Positions 28,027 through 36,761 are shown, counted from the stretch's first letter. The stretch: DNA of 64,000 nt from Candidatus Hydrogenedens sp. (GCA_035378955.1 DAOSUS010000001.1:51571-115570); one strand, 5' to 3'. Notes: generated by a model from the letters alone, not told the origin. Numbers and translations: made by a program.

Positions 28027-30030
28027 TTAATGATTAGAACCTTCTGCCATACCTTCTCCTTCGGGACAGGGTCCTGTGGATATTACGAGGGTTATTGGAG
28101 TTCCTGGTAAAACCTGTTGTCCAGCGGTTGGCGTCTGATTGACTACATTACCTTCGGGAACTGTATCACTACACTGTTGGATTAACATTTCTAAAATTAA
28201 TCCAATTCCAACTAATCTGTATTCCGCTTCATTGTAATTTTTACCAACCACATTAGGGATAGAAATCATCTCTGAAAGGGGCCCACCTTGCCACCGCAAA
28301 TAAGGATAACTTACTCCTTCAACTATTCCCCATACTTTGTCAAAATCCCAGCCTTTGTATGTTGCTTGCTGTTTCATCTCCATAGTAGTCTTGCCCATTT
28401 CACCACCGCCGATATGACTTTGCCCAGATGTCTCTATATCCCAATAAGACTGCGTAACTGTTCCTATATTGCGACCTATCACACCGCCAAAAAGCGATCT
28501 ATTTAAAAAGCGACCCTTAGAGAAACACTGTTGAACTATAAAATGATTGAACCCAACCACTCCACCAAAGTCCATTACAATCTCACCTTTACGGCAAAGC
28601 ATAGACACATTACACGCAGAATAACTTTGTGTAACTGTGCCTATATTATGCCCAACCAACCCACCAACTTCTTTATACCCTGATACAACACCTGTAGAAT
28701 AGCATTGTGCCACTATACCACAATTCCAACCCGCTACTGTACCGACACTATTATCCCCTTTCACCCAAGCACTCTCCAATCCTAATTCTCGCACCGTTCC
28801 ATCATATAAAATAATGCCAAATAAACCTGCATAGGACCTTTTTTGGCAAAGACGATTTATATAAAGGTTTCGTATAATATGTCCATGCCCATAAAACTTA
28901 CCAAAAAACGGCCCTATCGGTTTAAACCCTTTTCCTCCATCCCAATTTTCTGTCTCAGTCGCATCTATATCCGCACACAAATGATATATCCCATTCCAGG
29001 GATAATCCCAATCTCTTCCTATTTTATTCAATTCCTTTAAACTACTTATATCCTTTATAACAACAGGCGGAGGACTTTTTGTAGGTCCAAGTGCTCTTAG
29101 GAAAGGATAACTCGCATTTTCTTCTATATTCCATACATTCTTGAAGTCCCAGTCTATATAAGTAGCCTGTTTTTTCATCTCTACTGTTGTTTTTCCTTCA
29201 CCACCGGAAGAGATTTTCTGTCTCGATGTCACAATATCCCAATAACTCTTTTGAGCCAAAGAAATTTTGTCACCTCCTATCAACCCCCCAACATCATTAT
29301 TAGCAAATGCATTACCTGCAGAATAACATTCTTTTACAACTCCAAAATTTTCTCCTATCAACCCCCCAACTTTTGCAGATCCCGATACATTACTTGTAGA
29401 ATAACTTTGTATAACCATAACTCCATAATTATTCCCCACAAGACCACCAACATAGGATACCCCGGCAACAATTCCTGTAGAATAACATTGCTTAACTTCA
29501 CCATAAAAAGTACAATCATTCTTCCCTATCAAGCCCCCAACATAAATAAAACCTACCACACTGCCAGAGAAATAGCATTGTGTAACTTTCCCAAAATTAT
29601 ACCCTATCAGACCACCAGCAGAATTATCCCCAAATACCCAAGTATTTTCTAAAATTAAATTGCAAATCTCTCCAGAAGATACAGCAAATAAACCAGCACA
29701 CCCTTCATGGCAATTTATATACAAATTCCGTATTTCACACCCATTACCATTAAATTTTCCCGAAAATCCATACGGGAAAGTACCTATAGGTACAAAGCCT
29801 GCACCATCATTCCAGTTTATAGTCTCACTTGCATCTATGTCCTGTATCAATTCATACTCTTCATCCAACGGATATGACGGGTCATTGCCTATGTTCTGTA
29901 GCTCATAAATATTACTTATCTGTATTGCTCCCAAGCATAAGGAATGTAATAATAGAATTAAACCAGATAAGAACATTATGTTAAAAAGTCTACTTAATCT
30001 GTATAAAAAAGAATGATTACTATCCATCAT
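28027..30030 (-). CDS. Secreted GLUG-repeat protein with C-terminal PASTA domain
   Basis: A 667-residue surface or secreted protein. After a signal anchor (about residues 14-33) there are two similar halves, each starting with a segment like ELQNIGNDPSYPL...DIDASETINWN followed by a ladder of GLUG-type repeats (VGGLIGYNFGKVTQCYSTG and variants). Each half ends with a SYWDIETS-GQ...KQATYxxWDF module. Residues about 590-655 form a PASTA domain (IPNVVGKNYNEAEYRLVGIG...VVNQTPTAGQQVLPGTPITLVIS). GLUG repeats form beta-solenoids found in adhesins; PASTA usually binds peptidoglycan or acts as a spacer. GAGGTG eight bases before the ATG supports the start. A decayed relative lies at 43.9-44.3 kb. Confidence 0.85.
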   Translation of the reverse strand: MMDSNHSFLYRLSRLFNIMFLSGLILLLHSLCLGAIQISNIYELQNIGNDPSYPLDEEYELIQDIDASETINWNDGAGFVPIGTFPYGFSGKFNGNGCEIRNLYINCHEGCAGLFAVSSGEICNLILENTWVFGDNSAGGLIGYNFGKVTQCYFSGSVVGFIYVGGLIGKNDCTFYGEVKQCYSTGIVAGVSYVGGLVGNNYGVMVIQSYSTSNVSGSAKVGGLIGENFGVVKECYSAGNAFANNDVGGLIGGDKISLAQKSYWDIVTSRQKISSGGEGKTTVEMKKQATYIDWDFKNVWNIEENASYPFLRALGPTKSPPPVVIKDISSLKELNKIGRDWDYPWNGIYHLCADIDATETENWDGGKGFKPIGPFFGKFYGHGHIIRNLYINRLCQKRSYAGLFGIILYDGTVRELGLESAWVKGDNSVGTVAGWNCGIVAQCYSTGVVSGYKEVGGLVGHNIGTVTQSYSACNVSMLCRKGEIVMDFGGVVGFNHFIVQQCFSKGRFLNRSLFGGVIGRNIGTVTQSYWDIETSGQSHIGGGEMGKTTMEMKQQATYKGWDFDKVWGIVEGVSYPYLRWQGGPLSEMISIPNVVGKNYNEAEYRLVGIGLILEMLIQQCSDTVPEGNVVNQTPTAGQQVLPGTPITLVISTGPCPEGEGMAEGSNH

Positions 30031-30309
30031 TTTATTTACACCTCAGAGTGCCTCCTTTCTTATTCAGCCTTCACTTGATACCCTCGGATGTTTTCAAGGG
30101 TATAAATCATACAAAAAGATTAAACAAATAATAAGATTCGCACTTCTTTTAAGTCCTAATTATCTCATATATTTTTTACCTTCCTTTTTTACATACATTT
30201 ACTGACCCGAAATTTTCATACATACTTATTTTTGGTATACCATAATAATATTCTAAAATCAAGTTTTTGCGGGATATTATTAAAATCAAAGCATTATTTT
30301 TCAAAGATA

Positions 30310-30344
30310 GTAGAGGCGAAAAATCTTTCGCCTCTACATTTTTT
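30310..30344 (+). terminator. Strong hairpin with T-run, no gene upstream on its strand
   Basis: Perfect 12-bp stem GTAGAGGCGAAA (30310-30321) / TTTCGCCTCTAC (30326-30337) with a four-base loop, followed by ATTTTTTG. It has the form of an intrinsic terminator on the plus strand, yet no plus-strand gene lies upstream; the GLUG gene is divergent. It may be a remnant of a lost gene or a dispersed palindromic element; a similar GGGGCG/CGCCCC hairpin occurs at 36733. Confidence 0.7.
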
Positions 30345-30607
30345 GTCTTTCCCTTTATATAGATGAAGCGTCCTGGCTTCTGGTATTTTTAGGTAGTTAA
30401 ATCTTTTTACCACAAAGAACAAAAAGTCCCTGCACAAAGTCCAAAAAGTAGAGACCGTCCCCTTTTATTATATACATCCTCTGTGTCCTTTGTATAAAAT
30501 TTCTTTTGTGTCCTCTGTGGTTAATTCTTGAAACACAAATGATTCAAATAAAACAAACGAGATCTCTGAATAGAGGAAAAAAAACAAAAAATCAATAAGA
30601 AAAAACT

Positions 30608-30728
30608 CAATTATTGTTTATAGAAAAGATATTTTCCTTTCTCAAAGCGATTTTCTTTTTCCAAAAACGGTATAATTATTTTACATTTTAATCTAAAAAC
30701 TAAAAACCCTATTTGTTCAGAGGTCTCA
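30608..30728 (+). repeat. Dispersed 132-bp repeat, diverged copy A
   Basis: Imperfect match to copies at 52789-52920 and 54904-55035. The best-kept blocks are CAAAGCGATTTT, the GTATAAT segment, TTTAATC and CTATTTGTTCAGAGGTCTCA. It lies in the same orientation, about 440 bases before the restriction-modification operon. Extent at the left edge is approximate. Confidence 0.7.
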
Positions 30729-31166
30729 TATATTAATTGGTATAGGGATTTATTGGAGTTATACTAAGGAGTAGTTTATGAGTTTCCATTGGGTAAACAA
30801 GGAGAAATTTGTATATAAGTATATTATTTGGAAAAAAATAGAGATTAGGGTAATACCGAGATAATGCAAATAAAATGGCTTAATAGCCTCATGCAGAATA
30901 AAACGAGTAATTATCTATATTGAACTTATTACCCTATGTACCAGAGATAATCCTTATCATAAAATAACTAAATAAAATTGAGCACAATCTTAGAAATAAC
31001 TTGATTATCGTTAATCTATTTTTATGAACAAAAACAGAATTCATTTTGCTTTTAGTGAAAGAAAATGTTTATATTATAGTATTATCTGAACAAAAAGAAA
31101 AAATTGTAAGACTACTAACAAAAAAATATTTGTTCGTGAACAAATAGAAAATTGTGTAATTCAAAA

Positions 31167-32042
31167 ATGAGTGAGAAAAGATATCTGGATAAAGTTTTTT
31201 ACAAAGATGCTAGGAGTATGGAAGAAATCCCAGACGGAGTTGTGGACTTAGTCGTAACAAGCCCTCCATATTTTAATATAAAAGACTATTCAAAAGATGG
31301 CTGGCAAAAAACTTACCATTCAAAAAAAATCTCCGGACAGATTGGAGATATTAGTGATTATGAAACTTACATTCAAGAATTGTTGAAAGTTTGGAATGAG
31401 TGTGATCGCACACTTAAACCAAATGGGAAACTAATCATTAATGCTCCACTTATGCCAATGTTAAAACGAGAATTAAATACACACTATAACAGACATATTT
31501 TTGATATAGCAGCTGACATCCAACACTCTATATTGAAAAACATTAAAAATATGTTTTTATATGATATTTATATATGGAATAGAATTAACTGGAGTAAAAA
31601 GTTAATGTTTGGAAGTTATCCTTACCCGCGAAATTTTTATGCACAAAATACAATAGAGTTTATAACTGTATATGTAAAGGAAGGAAAACCTGATAATAAC
31701 ATTCCTAAAGAAATTAGAGAAAGAAGTAAACTCACAGAAAAAGAATGGGTAGAATATACCAAACAAATATGGAATATTCCAATTCCAAGCAAAAATGATC
31801 TTGCTTTTGGGAAACATCCTGCTATTATGCCAGAAGAAATTGTTAGAAGATGTGTTAAATTATTTACATATATTGGTGATGTTGTTTTAGATCCATTTGC
31901 GGGGAGTGGAACAACATTGAAAGTCGCGAAAGATTTAGGAAGACATTTTATAGGATATGAGATTTGCAAAACATATAAAGATGTAATAGATAGAAAACTT
32001 AGTCAAATTACCTTTGAAGAATTTTTGTATGCTAAAGGTTGA
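31167..32042 (+). CDS. DNA methyltransferase of type II RM system (probably N4-cytosine)
   Basis: A 291-residue beta-class DNA aminomethyltransferase: the catalytic motif IV, TSPPY, is at residues 31-35 and the S-adenosylmethionine motif I, LDPFAGSGTT, is near the C-terminus (about 241-250). TSPPY is commonest in N4-cytosine methylases, but some N6-adenine enzymes share it, so the base is tentative. The ATG at 31167 is chosen over a TTG 15 bases earlier, as no ribosome-binding site favours the latter. It overlaps the next methyltransferase by 14 bases, and that overlaps the nuclease gene, giving a compact RM operon. A+T content is higher than in the flanking housekeeping genes, consistent with transfer. 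Confidence 0.88.
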   Translation: MSEKRYLDKVFYKDARSMEEIPDGVVDLVVTSPPYFNIKDYSKDGWQKTYHSKKISGQIGDISDYETYIQELLKVWNECDRTLKPNGKLIINAPLMPMLKRELNTHYNRHIFDIAADIQHSILKNIKNMFLYDIYIWNRINWSKKLMFGSYPYPRNFYAQNTIEFITVYVKEGKPDNNIPKEIRERSKLTEKEWVEYTKQIWNIPIPSKNDLAFGKHPAIMPEEIVRRCVKLFTYIGDVVLDPFAGSGTTLKVAKDLGRHFIGYEICKTYKDVIDRKLSQITFEEFLYAKG

Positions 32043-32817
32043 AACTAATAAACTTTATGTAATGGATTGTTTCAAATTTTTGAAATTGGTTCCTGAAGAA
32101 TTTGTCGATTTGATAATTATTGACCCACCCTACAATATGAAAAAAGATAAATGGGATAAGTTTAATTCCACTGAAGATTTTTTTAAATTTACGAACTCCT
32201 ATTTGGATATGTTAATTCCGAAGTTGAAGGTAACAGGAAGTTTTTATATTTTTAATTCTCCATTTAATTGTGCATTTATATTGAAATATCTTTTAGATAA
32301 AGGATTAACTTTTCAAAATTGGATAACATGGGATAAAAGAGATGGTTTGTCTGCTGCTAAAAGGAAATATACAAGTAGTCAGGAAACTATATTATTCCTT
32401 ACAAGGTCCCATAAATACACTTTTAATGTAGACGATGTTAGAATTCCTTATGACTCTCTTGAGAGGATAGAACATGCTAAAAAAAAAGGCATACTTAAAA
32501 ATGATAAAAGGTGGTATCCTCATCCTAAAGGTAAACTTTGTACGGATGTATGGCATTTTTCAAGTGAGAGACATAAAAATAAAATAAACGGCAAAACTCC
32601 TAAATTACCCCATGCAACCCCTAAACCTCTTGACTTAATTGAAAGAATAATTAAAGCAAGTAGTAATCCGGGAGATTTAGTATTAGATTGTTTTGTCGGT
32701 ATAGGGACAACTGCCGTTGCTGCAAAAGGGTTAGGACGAAACTTTATTGGTTGCGATATTAATCCTGAATACATAAAAATTGCTAATCAAAGGTTAAAAA
32801 TGATAAAGAATGAATAA
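32029..32817 (+). CDS. DNA methyltransferase of type II RM system (probably N6-adenine)
   Basis: A second beta-class methyltransferase, 262 residues, with motif IV DPPYNMKKDKWD (from residue 32) and motif I LDCFVGIGTTAVAAKGLGR (about 219 onward). DPPY is typical of N6-adenine methylases. Two different methyltransferases in one operon are usual for type II systems with an asymmetric target, where each strand needs its own enzyme. I use the ATG at 32029; a TTG at 32014 in the same frame is an alternative. It overlaps the upstream methylase by 14 bases and the downstream nuclease by eight. Confidence 0.88.
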   Translation: MLKVETNKLYVMDCFKFLKLVPEEFVDLIIIDPPYNMKKDKWDKFNSTEDFFKFTNSYLDMLIPKLKVTGSFYIFNSPFNCAFILKYLLDKGLTFQNWITWDKRDGLSAAKRKYTSSQETILFLTRSHKYTFNVDDVRIPYDSLERIEHAKKKGILKNDKRWYPHPKGKLCTDVWHFSSERHKNKINGKTPKLPHATPKPLDLIERIIKASSNPGDLVLDCFVGIGTTAVAAKGLGRNFIGCDINPEYIKIANQRLKMIKNE

Positions 32818-33970
32818 CAAATTTTTTTATTATTTAAAACAACGTATTACAAGACATGACTACAGAGGTTACCATCTTTCTCAACACAATAGATTACCAT
32901 TTGAAAAAGTTTGCTATCTATTAGAGACAATCTATAACAACATCAAAAATAAAAAAATTAAGATACATGTTGGCGACTGGAAGGGGATTAAACAAGACTG
33001 TAGTGAATATTACAAAATAATTGAATATATCAACAAAAGTAAAAACTTCTCTTGTACCATTAACTCTTTGAAAAAAAATATATTCCCTGATTTATCTGTA
33101 ATGGGATTTTTAGATAGATTTGATAAAAACAATACATTAGTATTGCAAGGCAGAAAAAGTAAAATATATTATGTTAAGTTGAGTGATTTAGCAGTGGATT
33201 TTGTAAACGAAAAAAGTTTATTAAAAAAGTATAAAATTTATATCGATGCAGTAGAAAAATTGGTTGCCCCAATTTTGGAAGAATTATTTATGATACTATT
33301 TAAAAAGTTTGATTCTATTAATATTTATGAGTATACACTTATATTATCCGATCCAAACCTAAACGCGGATAAAAAGGTGGAACTTATCAAAGAATATAGA
33401 AAATTAAAGAAAATACAACAAGCAAGTATAATTTCTTGCATTCAAAAAACATTTCAAGAAATCAACAAAAAAGCAAAAAATAAAACTGATAAAAGAGATT
33501 TTATGAATTGGTATAATGAATCATTACAAGTTTTCAACCTACTTAATCAGACAATTTACTTTAAGACTTTTAAAAAGACGATTTTAATGTTAACCCTTTC
33601 TCAAGAAATCTTAGAGTTTGTAGCAACAAGAAGTCAAAAAGAAAGAGAGTTATATTTTGAATATCACAGTGTATCTAAAAAAGATGGTTATCAATTACAC
33701 CATATTTACCCAATTTCTTATGCTACATCAAGAAGAGAATTAGAATTAATTGATAATCATAAAAATCTTATATATATTTCTAATAAAATTCATTCTAAAA
33801 TACCGCGAAGTAATACTTTTGTAGAAATAAAATGGGAACAAAACAAATTGTTTTTAGTAGACCCTGTAAGTGAAGGAAAAATAGATATCACAAATCACTG
33901 TTTACTAGATCAAACAAAAATACCCGAGATCCTAAAATACAATAAGGAGTTAATCGAAAAAATTCAATAA
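32810..33970 (+). CDS. HNH-type restriction endonuclease of the RM module
   Basis: A 386-residue protein with no close family I can name, but with a C-terminal HNH-like site at about residues 294-331: QLHHIYPIS, then NHKNLIYIS, then KIHSKI, i.e. the spaced His/Asn/His of beta-beta-alpha-metal nucleases. The N-terminal 280 residues are K-, N- and I-rich, and probably recognise DNA. Position right after two methyltransferases, overlapping the second by eight bases, makes restriction endonuclease the natural reading. The target sequence cannot be derived from the sequence. Very high A/T content marks it as acquired. Confidence 0.75.
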   Translation: MNNKFFYYLKQRITRHDYRGYHLSQHNRLPFEKVCYLLETIYNNIKNKKIKIHVGDWKGIKQDCSEYYKIIEYINKSKNFSCTINSLKKNIFPDLSVMGFLDRFDKNNTLVLQGRKSKIYYVKLSDLAVDFVNEKSLLKKYKIYIDAVEKLVAPILEELFMILFKKFDSINIYEYTLILSDPNLNADKKVELIKEYRKLKKIQQASIISCIQKTFQEINKKAKNKTDKRDFMNWYNESLQVFNLLNQTIYFKTFKKTILMLTLSQEILEFVATRSQKERELYFEYHSVSKKDGYQLHHIYPISYATSRRELELIDNHKNLIYISNKIHSKIPRSNTFVEIKWEQNKLFLVDPVSEGKIDITNHCLLDQTKIPEILKYNKELIEKIQ

Positions 33971-33984
33971 AAGAGAAGGTAATT

Positions 33985-34160
33985 GCTAATTTTATTCTAC
34001 CCAAGGCTACATAAATCATCTCATCTATATTGTCCCGATTATTATAGATGAGCTTTAACTCCTTCAAATAAAATACAAACTTATTCTTTATTAATCCACT
34101 TAACTTCGAAAACTGCTTCTTCGTATAACTCCAAAAATTCTCTATCCCATTAATAAAACC
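33985..34160 (-). pseudogene. Remnant of IS1595 (ISXO2-like) transposase C-terminus
   Basis: Read on the minus strand, this stretch gives FINGIENFWSYTKKQFSKL, then a segment with FYLKELKLIYNNRDN. This matches the characteristic HINGIENFWSYAKRRL...FYLHLKECEFRFNNR end of IS1595/ISXO2 transposases. No start, no catalytic core and no clear stop are present, so it is a fragment. It sits between the restriction endonuclease and the left end of the IS481-like element, whose insertion may have removed the rest. Too short to express a functional product. Confidence 0.65.
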
Positions 34161-34175
34161 TTACATGATCACCTT

Positions 34176-35332
34176 TAGGACATAGGTAACAAGTATATGT
34201 AATCAGCTAGCGAGTTTTTCATTAATCACCTCCTTTCTATAGTTCTGTTGGATATATTTTATAGCATAGTGTTGTTCTACAGACAAATCTGTTTTTGTTG
34301 TTTTCGATAGCCATTTTTCATAGGGAGTTAAGCCCTTGAGAGCCATACTGGGTCTTATGTAGTTTAATTGGTCTGTAAAAGCCTTTAACTTTTCTTCTCG
34401 GTCTGCGAGAAAGAAATTTGGTTTTCCGATAGAACTCTTTGTCATAGAGGTAATGAGCGTATTCGACTTTTCCGTTGGTCTGGGGTCTTCTGATTTGGGT
34501 TCGTTTGTGTTTTATACCGAGTTGTTTACAGGTTTTTTCGAAGGGATGATTTTTTCTACCCTTTTGAGTTTTACAAGTATAGGCTTTCCCATTGTCTGTG
34601 AGAACTGCAGATATTTGGGCTTCGGGGTCGAGTTTTTTTATCTGCTGAACGACATACTGTAAGAAATCACAGGCGGACTGGGCGGTTTTATCCGGATACT
34701 CTTTGGTAAACTTAAACCGGGTGCAGTCATCTATCGCTTTGAACGAATATCGCTTCTGTTTCGGGTCTTCTCCTTTCACATTCGCAACTCTCTTGTCATC
34801 AATATGAATGAGTTCCCAGGGTTGTTCCTTCTCATACCGTTTGGGAATGTTCTTTTTATATTTCTTTTCATACCGAGAACCGATGCGATATCTCTTAAAT
34901 ACCTGATATACGCCAAATTCACTGATTCGACTGATTCCTCTTTTCCGAAGGATCATGCTGATTAGAAGGGCGGAATAGCCTAACTTCTTTCGCAGCTTCA
35001 CTATCAGTCGTTCCAATTCTTTGGAGGGCATATTCCGATTCGTTTTGGGTCGTCTCGATTGAGGTAATAAGCTTTCCGAATTCTGATGACTATTCTTATA
35101 TCGCTTCAAATACTTATAAAAGGTTTTACGAGATATGCCGTAGAAATAACGCAAATCTTTAATCGTCCTAAAGTATTTACTTTCTTGATTTTTTATTTTC
35201 TGATATTCCATAATCATATTCAGTTTTGGTTTAATCATCTGTTGTTGGATGTATATGTTCATAGGTAGCACCTCCTTAGAATGTTATGAGTTTCGTATAT
35301 AATACACTAAGTCAGGTGTTACCTATGTCCTA
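34176..35332 (-). mobile_element. IS481-like insertion sequence, 1157 bp, with 16-bp terminal inverted repeats
   Basis: The element is bounded by a perfect 16-bp inverted repeat, TAGGACATAGGTAACA, at 34176-34191 and its complement at 35317-35332. It encodes one integrase-core transposase on the minus strand, which fills almost the whole element. No target-site duplication is evident in the immediate flanks. The IS separates the RM module plus IS1595 remnant from the aminotransferase-like gene. Confidence 0.85.
34203..35271 (-). pseudogene. IS481-family transposase, frameshifted
   Basis: The product has an N-terminal helix-turn-helix region (about residues 30-65; LRYFYGISRKTFYKYLKRY) and a DDE integrase core: HIDDKRV, VLTDNGKAY and QTNGKVEYAH provide the Asp, Asp and Glu. 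After EFYRKTKF the frame shifts by one base (near 34410-34425): the homologous C-terminal part, FFLADREEKLKAF...LNYIRPSMALKGLTPYEKW, continues in another frame to 34203. Joined, the protein would be about 355 residues, normal for IS481. The break is probably inactivating, although a sequencing error in the T-rich stretch or programmed frameshifting remain possible. The terminal repeats are intact, so it could be mobilised in trans. Confidence 0.85.
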
Positions 35333-35383
35333 TAGTTCTTCAAATAATGGAATGTCAAATAAAATAAAAACAGGAGTTGGGTT

Positions 35384-36706
35384 ATGAAAAAAAACAAGAA
35401 AGAAGAAAAGGGTTTTTCAACACGCAGAGAATTTTTAAAGTCTGCGGGAATTATGACGGCTGTTGCTGGTTCCTCAACTGTAAATAAGGCATGGGGCGCC
35501 AATGAAACATTAGCGTTGTTTGGTGGCAAACCAGCGGTAACAGTTTCACAGGACGATGCGGCTCGCTGGCCTCGTTATGGTAAGGCGGAAGAAGACGCCG
35601 TAGTAGAATTGGTTCGAAATCCATCTTACAATCCAATAGATAAATTGGAGGAAGATTGGAAGAACTATATGCAGGTGCCGTATGTAAAGGCACATTTTAA
35701 CGGAACAAGTGCATTAACAGCGATGTTTTTTGCCCTTAATTTACCGCCCGGCAGTGAAATTATGGTTCCATCGTATACCTTCTTTGCTACAATACTTCCG
35801 ATGCGATTATTCGGATTAGTCCCTGTTTTTGTTGACATCAATCCACAAACGCTCAATTTTGACCTGAACGATGCAAAAAAACGGCTAACGCCAAATACCA
35901 AGGCTGTCCTACCGGTTCATTGGATTGGCTTACCTGCCGATATGGATGAAATTAATGACTGGGCAAAAGAAAAAGGTCTTATTGTTTTAGAAGATTGTGC
36001 TCATGCCCACGGGGCGAGATTAAAAGGAAAACTTATGGGCACATGGAGCCGAATGGCTATTTTCAGTTATCAAATGAGCAAGCCCTTACCTGCAATTGAA
36101 GGAGGTATGGGCATTTATCAAAATGCGGAGGATTGGGGCAGAGCCGTTGCCTTCGGTGACTATAAAGTAACAAATCTACCCAAAGATAATCCCTACGCAA
36201 AGTATGCAGGTTCCGGTTTGGGTGTAAAGTTCAGAATGCATCCGATGGCAGCCGCACTTGCTCGTTGTCAATTAGTCGGATTAGAAGAACGAAATGAAGC
36301 CGGTGTCCGTCAGGTTCGTAAATTGAATGACCAACTTCTGGAATTGGAAGGAATTTCGGAACAGACCAGTGGAAGAAAAGATATAAAACGCCTGCATTAC
36401 CAATGGAACATGTTATTTGTTGATGAAAAGAAAACAGGTGTTCCAAGAAATCGCCTTGTAGAGGCTTTGAGGGCAGAAGGTGTCCGTGCCGATGGAGTTC
36501 ATTATACGCTACAACATGAATTACCTGTATATGCAGAAGATGAATGGTGGCATCACAAACCTGTTATTCCCGAACTGCCCGGCTCAAAACAAGCAAATGA
36601 TACAAATATAGCCCTGCCCTACTTTACTACAGAAGTGCCCGAACTGGTTGAACAGTATGTAAAGGCATTCCAGAAAGTTTGGGCTCATCGCAAAGAATTG
36701 GTATAG
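35384..36706 (+). CDS. DegT/DnrJ/EryC1-type aminotransferase-like protein with Tat signal
   Basis: A 440-residue PLP-dependent sugar aminotransferase fold. The N-terminus has a twin-arginine signal, STRREFLKSAGIMTAVAGSS. The core follows: FNGTSALTAMFFAL (cofactor phosphate site), EDCAHAHGA (Asp holding the pyridine nitrogen) and FSYQMSKPLPAIEGG, where Lys is in the Schiff-base position. Such enzymes normally make amino sugars in the cytoplasm, so export is odd; PLP would have to be loaded before folded export, which Tat allows. AGGAG lies nine bases before the ATG. It lies alone, just downstream of the IS element, with a terminator directly after it. Whether it is catalytic outside is unknown. 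Confidence 0.87.
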   Translation: MKKNKKEEKGFSTRREFLKSAGIMTAVAGSSTVNKAWGANETLALFGGKPAVTVSQDDAARWPRYGKAEEDAVVELVRNPSYNPIDKLEEDWKNYMQVPYVKAHFNGTSALTAMFFALNLPPGSEIMVPSYTFFATILPMRLFGLVPVFVDINPQTLNFDLNDAKKRLTPNTKAVLPVHWIGLPADMDEINDWAKEKGLIVLEDCAHAHGARLKGKLMGTWSRMAIFSYQMSKPLPAIEGGMGIYQNAEDWGRAVAFGDYKVTNLPKDNPYAKYAGSGLGVKFRMHPMAAALARCQLVGLEERNEAGVRQVRKLNDQLLELEGISEQTSGRKDIKRLHYQWNMLFVDEKKTGVPRNRLVEALRAEGVRADGVHYTLQHELPVYAEDEWWHHKPVIPELPGSKQANDTNIALPYFTTEVPELVEQYVKAFQKVWAHRKELV

Positions 36707-36732
36707 TATAAAAATAAGAAAATAAAAAATTT

Positions 36733-36761
36733 GGGGCGTATGGAAATATACGCCCCTATTT
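36733..36761 (+). terminator. Intrinsic terminator after the aminotransferase-like gene
   Basis: Nine-bp stem GGGGCGTAT (36733-36741) / ATACGCCCC (36748-36756) with a six-base loop and TATTTTTAT after it, 27 bases past the stop at 36706. The downstream gene is convergent, so the hairpin may serve both. Confidence 0.8.

Larger units (their letters stand above)
30031..31166. other. 1.1-kb non-coding region rich in short repeats
   Basis: No convincing gene on either strand. It contains the promoter side of the GLUG gene, a strong plus-strand hairpin (30310-30337), a stretch at 30410-30530 built of imperfect repeats of CTCTGTGTCCTTTGT / GTGTCCTCTGTGGTTAA and its complement-like ACCACAAAGAACAAAAAGT, a diverged copy of the 132-bp dispersed repeat (30608-30728), and about 440 bases of very AT-rich DNA leading to the restriction-modification genes. 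It looks like the left border of an accessory island. Confidence 0.7.

Noticed and set aside
32520..32774. A minus-strand open frame opposite the second methyltransferase.
   Set aside because: It lies wholly within a gene with clear catalytic motifs and has no ribosome-binding site or family resemblance; the same applies to the many other antisense frames inside confirmed genes.
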